A stretch of DNA of 52,716 bases from Candidatus Poribacteria bacterium (GTDB lineage Bacteria > Poribacteria > WGA-4E > WGA-3G). Of this stretch, positions 46,889 to 52,716 are shown piece after piece. The DNA lies in NCBI GenBank assembly GCA_012270795.1, contig JAAXHO010000151.1, forward strand, positions 1 through 52,716, read 5' to 3'. A program made the position numbers and the translations under genes. The notes under the pieces were generated by a model. That model was not told the origin of the DNA and made no database searches. It saw only the letters and a list, made by a program, of their open reading frames with translations. Each line of letters starts with the position of its first letter. The stretch's first letter is position 1.

Positions 46889-47761
46889 TTACTGAATCAA
46901 GTTATTCGCTGCACGAACAGGTCTATAAAGTGTCTGTCGTTTCGGTGGCATCTCCTCAAGCAACTTCGGATGCGGATTCCATTCATGCCATTTACTATTC
47001 ACAGTGTTATAACAGCTAAAAATTGCCATCCGGTTGTTTTCCGTATTCGTCCATTTGTGTGTACTATGTGTCAACGCTTCTGTGAAGAATAGCAACGAAC
47101 CTGCTGGACACTCATAGGTATCCCAAATCGGTGAATCAGGAGTACGGATACTCTCTGGTGCAGTATACACCGCCTTATGACTTCCTGTGATAAACAGTGT
47201 TCCGCCTTGTCTATATTTAACCGGATTGAGTTCCCAAACAATACGAGTCAAACCACTATAACCTCTACCCGGTATACAACGATAGAGGTGCGAATCACCG
47301 GGAAATCGTAGCAGTCCGTTCCCGTTGTGCGGACCAAAATTACCATCTCCTACAGTACGGTAGAACATGTGGCACGATTCCATCCTGAAACCATAGCATT
47401 CTGGACTTGATAACGCAGGATGAGCAAGGAACTCGTTCAGAAACCCAACAACATTCGGGTGATCAGCCAACTTTTGCGGCGGTCCCCCAAGCGGTGAACG
47501 CTCATGCTCTGGAATAGATGTCGGATCGTGGCGGAGACGATGACAGAAGTCCTGCATTTCTTCAAGCTCATCACCAGACAGCACACCAGGAACTAACAAC
47601 CATCCGCGCATGTCAAATAGATATTTCTGTTCCTGGGTAGGTGGTACAACGGGTGTCCCATCAGAAGTCGTTTGTGGGAGTGAGGTATTATCAATATCAA
47701 GTGCCGCACCTAAGTTCTTATCAACAATAAAGGGTTTTGTATAATTTGTGGATTGTTCCAT
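46889..47761 (-). CDS. Phytanoyl-CoA dioxygenase (PhyH) family protein, atypical metal site
   Basis: The 290-residue protein belongs to the PhyH group of Fe(II)/2-oxoglutarate oxygenases: LVPGVLSGDELEEM, GFRMESCHMFYR, GTLFITGSHK, and the distal THSTHKWTNTENNRMAIF segment with Arg for 2-oxoglutarate. The canonical H-x-D is not evident; the corresponding FGPHNGNGLLRF has H-x-G. The enzyme may use a two-His site, as in halogenase-like relatives, or the family branch may differ. The gene shares a strand with the aminotransferase upstream (24-base gap). The substrate is unknown. Confidence 0.8.
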   Translation of the reverse strand: MEQSTNYTKPFIVDKNLGAALDIDNTSLPQTTSDGTPVVPPTQEQKYLFDMRGWLLVPGVLSGDELEEMQDFCHRLRHDPTSIPEHERSPLGGPPQKLADHPNVVGFLNEFLAHPALSSPECYGFRMESCHMFYRTVGDGNFGPHNGNGLLRFPGDSHLYRCIPGRGYSGLTRIVWELNPVKYRQGGTLFITGSHKAVYTAPESIRTPDSPIWDTYECPAGSLLFFTEALTHSTHKWTNTENNRMAIFSCYNTVNSKWHEWNPHPKLLEEMPPKRQTLYRPVRAANNLIQ

Positions 47762-47785
47762 ATTAGTATTTCCTTATTCTCTTGT

Positions 47786-49002
47786 TTATGTCTTCGCTTT
47801 CGCGTGTTTGAGTGCATCTTCTGTTACGCTCAGTGTCTTTGCAATGTCTTCATCCGTGTGAGAAAGAGACATGAACCAAATATGCCCTTCAGGTAGATAT
47901 AATCCTCCATCTAATGTTTCTTCATAAAAGATTCTGCGGAACCGACCTTGCTGATCGTTGTTTGCATTCAGACCGAAGAAAGGCATCGGACCGATCCCAC
48001 CAAACCGTGCCTGATCAATACCCAATCTGTTCGTCATTTCCATAAAACCATCTAACAATTTCTGCCCCTGCTTCCACATAAAAGTGACACCGTCTTTCGC
48101 TTCCAATTCTGCAATCGTTGCAATAGCGGTAGCGACAAGCGAAACCTCTCCGTGAAAGGTAGCAGCAACCCATACGTCAGCGACTTCGTCCATAATTTCC
48201 TTCCTGCCGACAACAACAGCGGTAGCAAATCCATTCGCCAACGCCTTACCAAAGACCGATATATCGGGTGTCACACCGAAATACTCCTGTGCACCACCTA
48301 AAGCATATCTGAATCCGGTTTTAACTTCATCAAAAATTAAAAGTGCGTCATTAGCATTTACAATGGATTTCACATTTTCCAAATATCCGTCTGTGGGTAA
48401 GTCGTGACCAGAAGGTTCCATTATCATACACGCTATTTCTCCAGGATGTTCCTTAAAGATGTCCGCCAGAGCCTCTATTTCGTTAAAAGGTACGCTGAGC
48501 GAAAAGGTACGCTGAGCGTTGCTGCAGCACTACTCGATAAGTGTCCACGAGTGTTATGACACCAATCGTGCCAACCGTGGTATCCGCAACGGATCACCTT
48601 CTCCTTTTCGGTATAGGCGCGAGCGAATTTGAGCGCGCCAGTTGTCGCATCGGAGCCACCGACAAAGTAAGCAACCCTATCCGCAGACGGAATTATCTCA
48701 ACAAGTTTCTCCGCAAGTTCTATTTCAAGCGTGTGACCAACGTTATAGACATTACCGTGTTCCAATGCTTTTGACACCGCTTCTATCACGGCAGGATAAG
48801 CATGTCCGAGAATCATCGGTCCGTATCCCATCAAGTAGTCAATATAGTCGTTTCCATCGGCATCCCAAAAATGTGAACCTTTCCCGCCAGCAACCATAAT
48901 CGGTTGCGGCGGATTGCTCTGTTTATGCGGTTGTCCGCCACCGACTAACGCAGCTTTTGCGCGCTCGCGCCACGCCAACGATTTCTCAAATGACCTTCCC
49001 AT
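47786..49002 (-). pseudogene. Class III aminotransferase (glutamate-1-semialdehyde aminomutase-like), split by a 17-bp duplication
   Basis: The first half (from ATG 49002, AGAGG eight bases upstream) encodes GSHFWDADGNDYIDYLMGYGPMILGHAYP and RCGYHGWHDWCHNTRG. The second half (to 47786) begins CMIMEPSGHDLPTDGYLENV and includes the PLP Asp of LLIFDEVKTGFR; the Lys-bearing region follows (VFGKALANGF). Between them a perfect 17-base tandem duplication (48485-48501 and 48502-48518) shifts the frame. Removing one copy gives SVPFNEIEALADIF and a normal enzyme of about 399 residues. It would move or transfer an amino group with PLP. A role in haem synthesis is not implied; many homologues are broad aminotransferases. 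Confidence 0.82.
48485..48518. repeat. 17-bp tandem duplication within the aminotransferase gene
   Basis: AAAAGGTACGCTGAGCG occurs twice head-to-tail. The extra 17 bases shift the frame. Confidence 0.9.
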
Positions 49003-49183
49003 ATAAGACACCTCTAAGTAATTTGGGAATTAGTATACCATAATTTACACATGGAAGTACATTTTTTATTTTCATCAATTTTTGTTGAAGACTCTAAACA
49101 ATTATGGTAATCTTTAAACAGAACTTATGTAATTCTAATGACCACTCAAACCACATTATAGTTTAAGGATCGAGCGTTCTAAC

Positions 49184-50236
49184 ATGAAAACCACTCACAA
49201 GATCTTATTTCAAAATTCTCGGAACTTGAAAAACATCCCATCAGAAAGTGTCGATCTGATAGTCACTTCACCCCCTTATCCTATGATTGAAATGTGGGAT
49301 GATGCGTTTGGTAATCAGAATCCGGACATTCAGAATGCGTTAATGTGCGGCGATGGAAAACGGGCTTTTGAGATGATGCATGAAATCCTCGATTCTGTTT
49401 GGAATGAAGTTTTTAGAGTATTAAAGAATGGAAGATTTGCATGTATCAATATCGGTGATGCAACAAGGAAAGTAAATGATAACTTCTGTTTATACCCAAA
49501 CCATGCAAGAATCCTAAACCGTCTTTCAGATATTGGATTTTCAGTACTCCCTGATATCCTTTGGCGAAAACAAGCAAATACCCCTAATAAATTTATGGGA
49601 TCGGGCATGCTACCCGCCGGGGCTTATGTAACACTGAAACACGAATACATTCTGATACTCAGGAAAGGTCCAAAAAGAGAATTTAGAACAGAGATGGAAA
49701 AAGCAAATAGACGCGAAAGTGCTTTGTTCTGGGAAGAAAGGAATATCTGGTATTCAGATGTTTGGACAGACATTAAAGGAAAAGAACAGAAACTTTCTAA
49801 TAATATGTCAAGGTTGAGAAGTGGGGCGTTTCCTTATGAGTTGGCATATAGACTTATTAACATGTATTCTGTTAAAGGCGATGTAATACTTGATCCGTTT
49901 TTAGGTACTGGAACTACGGTTTCTGCTGCCATGACATCTGCACGCAATAGTGTCGGGGTTGAAATAGACAGTAGTTTTCAAGAGAACATTTCAACTATTG
50001 CACATCAAATTGTTGGACTTTCAAACAATTATATATACAATAGATTATTAAGACATTTTGAATTTGTCAAGAACAGAATTCATGACTCTAAACCATTGAA
50101 ATATAAGAACAAACATTATGGGTTTCCGGTCGTAACGAGTCAGGAGCAATATATTTTAATAAATACGCTAAAGAACGTGAAGTCACTTGAAGACAATATC
50201 TTTGAAGTCGTGTATTCACAGAATCTATTGAGGTAA
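49184..50236 (+). CDS. Site-specific DNA methyltransferase (amino-methyltransferase, TSPPY type)
   Basis: The 350-residue beta-class enzyme (catalytic motif first) has motif IV VTSPPYPMIEMWD (residues 27-39) and the AdoMet-binding motif I ILDPFLGTGTT (about 234-245). The TSPPY form fits N4-cytosine or N6-adenine methylation. PNKFMGSGMLPAGAYVTLKHEYILIL lies between. No intact restriction enzyme is adjacent; an 18-codon ORF directly after it may be debris. The gene is probably solitary or the remnant of a restriction-modification unit. There is no strong ribosome-binding site. Confidence 0.9.
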   Translation: MKTTHKILFQNSRNLKNIPSESVDLIVTSPPYPMIEMWDDAFGNQNPDIQNALMCGDGKRAFEMMHEILDSVWNEVFRVLKNGRFACINIGDATRKVNDNFCLYPNHARILNRLSDIGFSVLPDILWRKQANTPNKFMGSGMLPAGAYVTLKHEYILILRKGPKREFRTEMEKANRRESALFWEERNIWYSDVWTDIKGKEQKLSNNMSRLRSGAFPYELAYRLINMYSVKGDVILDPFLGTGTTVSAAMTSARNSVGVEIDSSFQENISTIAHQIVGLSNNYIYNRLLRHFEFVKNRIHDSKPLKYKNKHYGFPVVTSQEQYILINTLKNVKSLEDNIFEVVYSQNLLR

Positions 50237-50238
50237 AG

Positions 50239-50295
50239 ATGATTATTTACGAAAAGAAAAGCGACGGTATCGTGTTTGAAATACCAGAGGACTAA
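50239..50295 (+). CDS. 18-codon ORF after the methyltransferase
   Basis: ATG 50239 lies two bases past the methyltransferase stop and opens MIIYEKKSDGIVFEIPED before TAA. It may be the truncated start of a lost restriction endonuclease gene, or chance. No family can be assigned at this length. Confidence 0.2.
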   Translation: MIIYEKKSDGIVFEIPED

Positions 50296-50343
50296 AGAAA
50301 GAAAATTCGGGAATAAATTAACGTGATCTGGATGTCCGAAATA

Positions 50344-50493
50344 ATACCATTTTTACTTTATAATATATCATTTCCGTAGGTCGGGTAGAGCGAAGCGAAA
50401 CCCGACAGGTGTTGATTGTGGTTATCCTGTCGGGTTTCGCTTCGCTCTACCCGACCTACGGAAGAATGGAATAAAAATAATTAAAATTGGTAT
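50344..50493. mobile_element. Miniature inverted-repeat element with a different hairpin core
   Basis: The 150-bp element starts ATACCATTTTTACTT and ends with the complement of ATACCAATTTTAATTA, the same ends as the copies at 191 and 29587. The core is a perfect palindrome with 36-bp arms (50374-50409, 50426-50461) beginning CCGTAGGTCGGGTAGAGCG. Its sequence differs from the GGTAGGAGCGACC core. Confidence 0.8.
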
Positions 50494-50550
50494 AACTTGA
50501 ATTTGGGCATAGATAGGTAGATGTTTTTCCTATTTTGCCATCTAAAACCC

Positions 50551-50611
50551 TTGTAGCACAAACTTTTAGTTTGTGCATCTATAGAACGCAAACTAAAAGT
50601 TTGCTCTACAA
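50551..50611. repeat. Imperfect inverted repeat upstream of the PhyH-HEAT gene
   Basis: TTGTAGCACAAACTTTTAG is opposed by CTAAAAGTTTGCTCTACAA, with self-complementary inner parts. It resembles the inverted repeat at 6809-6867. It lies 60 bases before the gene and could also act in transcript structure. Confidence 0.5.
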
Positions 50612-50670
50612 AGACTTTTACCGAAATTAAGTTATATGTTACGTATCCAAAACCTATGGAGGATATGAAA

Positions 50671-52041
50671 ATGTCAGAAAATCTATTATCAGATGAGCAG
50701 ATGCGGCAATTTATCGTAAACGGTTTTGTCACCGTTACAACCGCTTTACCCCTTGCGTTTCACGATGAAATCTTTAATAAAACCGTTAGTGTGTTTGAAA
50801 AAGAGGGTAACCCAGGCAATAACCTGTTACCACGAATTCCAGAGATTCAGCACGTCTTTGACGATGCCAATGTAAAAGGTGCATTGACAAGTTTGTTGGG
50901 ACCGGATTACTATATGCAACCGCACCGTCATCCGCACTACAACCCGCCCGGTAGCAAAGGACAAGGATTACATCAAGACGGTGGGAAACGCTGGTCACAC
51001 CACACACGTAGGATGCTTGCTTTCTATTATCCACAAGATACGCCAGTTGAACGTGGGCCCACAGGTGTCGTCCCAATAAGTCATTACTTCAGTACGCAGG
51101 AAGGCAAAGAAGTAGCTCCCGAATATCCCATATCAGGAGAAGCGGGAACGGTGGCATTTGCAAATTACGACTTATGGCATCGCGCAATGCCAAATCAGAC
51201 AGATCAAAAACGCTATATGATGAAGTTTCTCTATCTGCGTATGACCGAACCACACGAACCGACTTGGAATAACAAAGAGACTGAATGGGCTAACGACACA
51301 GCACTCGGACCAGCAGAACATCAGGAGATGTTCAAACATCTTTGGAACTGGCATCTTGGCGAAAAGAATGGTGATCAATCATCATTAAACGGTGAATCCT
51401 TGTCTGACTTAATTGGCACTATAAATGACACAAATGAGTCGGCAGGATTGCAAGCTGCGTACCATATTTCAAAGTTTGGTGAAGAAGCAGTACGTCCACT
51501 GATGAGATGCCTATATGAAGAATCGGATATGGCTCGTAGAAACGCAAGTTATGCACTGAATGTTGTCGGTATCCCTGCTGTCAATGCATTACGGAACGCA
51601 TTGAAAGACGCTCCTGAAAAGGTACGTGCAAACGCTGCAGAGGCACTTGGCGACCTGGGAACAAAAGCAGTACCCGCCGTCCCCGCTCTGGTGAAAGCGT
51701 TGCAGGATGAATCAGGAAATGTCCGCGCGCGCACCGCTGAAGCGTTAGGCACAACCAGTCAATCAAGCGCAGTGGCAGTACCAGCGTTGATTGAAGCATT
51801 GGAAAGTGGGAATGGCGGTATCATACGGAATGCAGTCATCGCATTGGCACGGATTGGAGAGAACGCTGCTGATGCTGTTGAGGGGTTAGAAAATCTACTT
51901 TTTCATGAAAACCGTTATGTCCGAGGTGATGCAGTGCATGCGTTATACCGTATTGGCACCCCCGAAGCGAAAGACGCATTGATCCGACACCTCCAAACGA
52001 CCCGTTGGTGTCCAATTACCAACCGTGATAGCACGTTTTAA
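50671..52041 (+). CDS. PhyH dioxygenase - HEAT repeat fusion protein
   Basis: The 456-residue protein has an N-terminal PhyH oxygenase (1-225) with the intact H-x-D pair in GLHQDGGKRW, the distal His in YDLWHRAMPN, and a basic 2-oxoglutarate anchor (KRYMMKF). After a linker the rest (about 245-445) holds HEAT/PBS-lyase repeats: AAYHISKFGEEAVRPLM, ASYALNVVGIPAVNALRNAL, AAEALGDLGTKAVPAVPALVKAL and four more. HEAT repeats usually bind proteins or position a substrate. The ATG at 50671 has GGAGG eight bases upstream, preferred over one five codons earlier. The fusion is unusual. Confidence 0.88.
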   Translation: MSENLLSDEQMRQFIVNGFVTVTTALPLAFHDEIFNKTVSVFEKEGNPGNNLLPRIPEIQHVFDDANVKGALTSLLGPDYYMQPHRHPHYNPPGSKGQGLHQDGGKRWSHHTRRMLAFYYPQDTPVERGPTGVVPISHYFSTQEGKEVAPEYPISGEAGTVAFANYDLWHRAMPNQTDQKRYMMKFLYLRMTEPHEPTWNNKETEWANDTALGPAEHQEMFKHLWNWHLGEKNGDQSSLNGESLSDLIGTINDTNESAGLQAAYHISKFGEEAVRPLMRCLYEESDMARRNASYALNVVGIPAVNALRNALKDAPEKVRANAAEALGDLGTKAVPAVPALVKALQDESGNVRARTAEALGTTSQSSAVAVPALIEALESGNGGIIRNAVIALARIGENAADAVEGLENLLFHENRYVRGDAVHALYRIGTPEAKDALIRHLQTTRWCPITNRDSTF

Positions 52042-52138
52042 CGTGAATTTAATATATAGTAAAGTCAACAATAAATTTTTGCGCGAACAGAACATTGTTT
52101 GCAGAGATGAAGTTCTTTCGCTCATCTATCAGTGGAAC

Positions 52139-52656
52139 CTATCTACGTGTTCCAGATGGTTTTAAAAACTGCATTGTAGCAAGCCTGAGAGATATTCGTA
52201 ATTTACCTTTTTTCAGTATCACCTGTTTGGGGTGAATGTCTGCGACAACAGTGTCCTCACCAAGTTTTGTGCCGATGGAGACAATACGTATATTTCCCTC
52301 ACCCGATGTCTCTTGTAGGATAGCTATTGCCTTGATTTCTTGTCCTACTGGAATTTGTGTTCCAATAAGACGATAGGTCGGTGCAGGTTTTTTCGGTTTC
52401 CATTCGAGGGGGGCAAAGATGTTGTTCTCAATGATCGTGCGATAAAAGAGCTCTTCTTGGTCAACCGGTTTCGGCTTCAGATGTGCGTATAGTTTTTCAT
52501 TTCTTTTGACAACTTTTTTGCGTTCAACTTTTGGTGCTACATCAACTTCTTTTGGGGAGTCGGTTTCTGAAAACGTTGTAAAGTTACATGGGCAATTGCA
52601 AAACCACAGAAAAGCACAATACCGAAGATACAGACGTGTTTCAAAATGCGCTTCAT
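52139..52656 (-). pseudogene. GspC/PilP-like inner-membrane protein, frameshifted
   Basis: The C-terminal part is a GspC-type domain (LFYRTIIENNIFAPLEWKPKK, YRLIGTQI, VVADIHPKQVIL), homologous to that of 25780-26463. The proper start, ATG 52656, gives a membrane anchor MKRILKHVCIFGIVLFCGFA, but this frame stops within about 40 codons. Adding one C to the C4 run at 52554-52557 joins it to the downstream frame. The alternative start at 52690 gives a Lys-rich leader without an anchor and is unlikely. The restored protein has about 172 residues. Another homopolymer lesion is thus inferred. The gene ends at 52139, near the end of the window. Confidence 0.72.
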
Positions 52657-52716
52657 TTCTTTTTTTCTTTCTTTTCGGGGGATTTGGCAAGGTATTTGGA
52701 ATTTTCTTTTATATCG

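Noticed and set aside
48541-48899. Plus-strand ORFs opposite the aminotransferase
   Set aside because: They are antisense to conserved class III aminotransferase sequence and show no family signature.

Overview
The window looks like a metagenome-derived chromosome segment of a Gram-negative bacterium of the candidate phylum Poribacteria or a close relative (Planctomycetes-like catabolic repertoire). This is inference from gene content, not from a marker gene. The signs are CxPxR sulfatases, DUF1549/DUF1553 lipoproteins, PhyH-type dioxygenases, a PmoA-like (DUF6807) protein, a Gfo/Idh/MocA oxidoreductase, lamin-tail surface proteins, and many short hairpin repeats. No rRNA, tRNA or CRISPR array was seen.

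Layout. 1-5.5 kb: repeats, then a 1426-residue secreted lamin-tail protein with its terminator. 5.5-8.4 kb: a broken REP-associated transposase between REP-like palindromes, queF, and two paralogous secreted LamG/DUF1080-like proteins (one with an internal TGA). 8.4-15.7 kb: a minus-strand catabolic block with a DUF1549/DUF1553 lipoprotein, SDR epimerase, gamma-glutamyltransferase-like enzyme, Gfo/Idh/MocA, DUF6807 and a STAS protein. 15.8-21.6 kb: a probable defence island with an AlbA_2/HATPase protein, a DUF4276 (TOPRIM-like) protein, a SEFIR-AAA ATPase fusion and a second SEFIR protein. The last three genes form a cassette between 42-bp imperfect direct repeats that each carry a promoter-like sequence. 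21.6-29.1 kb: sulfatase, STT3-like oligosaccharyltransferase with an in-frame miniature element and a T7 frameshift, GspC-like and proline-rich membrane proteins, and an orphan secreted protein. 29.2-35.2 kb: a repeat-rich stretch, then sulfatase plus enolase-superfamily dehydratase, lysA and transposase debris. 35.2-41 kb: HigB/HigA-type toxin-antitoxin pair, EamA transporter, glyoxalase-like protein, ThDP enzyme and a broken alpha/beta hydrolase. 41-49 kb: NuoE-NuoF fusion, MFS transporter, queC, Rpn-like nuclease, HAD hydrolase, PhyH and a broken class III aminotransferase. 49-52.7 kb: DNA methyltransferase, PhyH-HEAT fusion and a second GspC-like gene.

Three themes stand out. (1) The SEFIR/AAA/DUF4276 cassette is the best candidate for an undescribed immune system. 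(2) A family of miniature elements with ATACCA-type terminal inverted repeats carries interchangeable hairpin cores; one copy lies inside a coding sequence and is read through in frame. (3) Ten genes carry a small disabling lesion. Six lack one base (five of them in a clear homopolymer run), two have perfect short tandem duplications (17 and 44 bp), two have TGA where Trp is expected, and one has an internal TAG; the hydrolase gene carries two of these. The same pattern could reflect consensus errors of long-read assembly, young pseudogenes, or in some cases slippage. Raw reads would decide.
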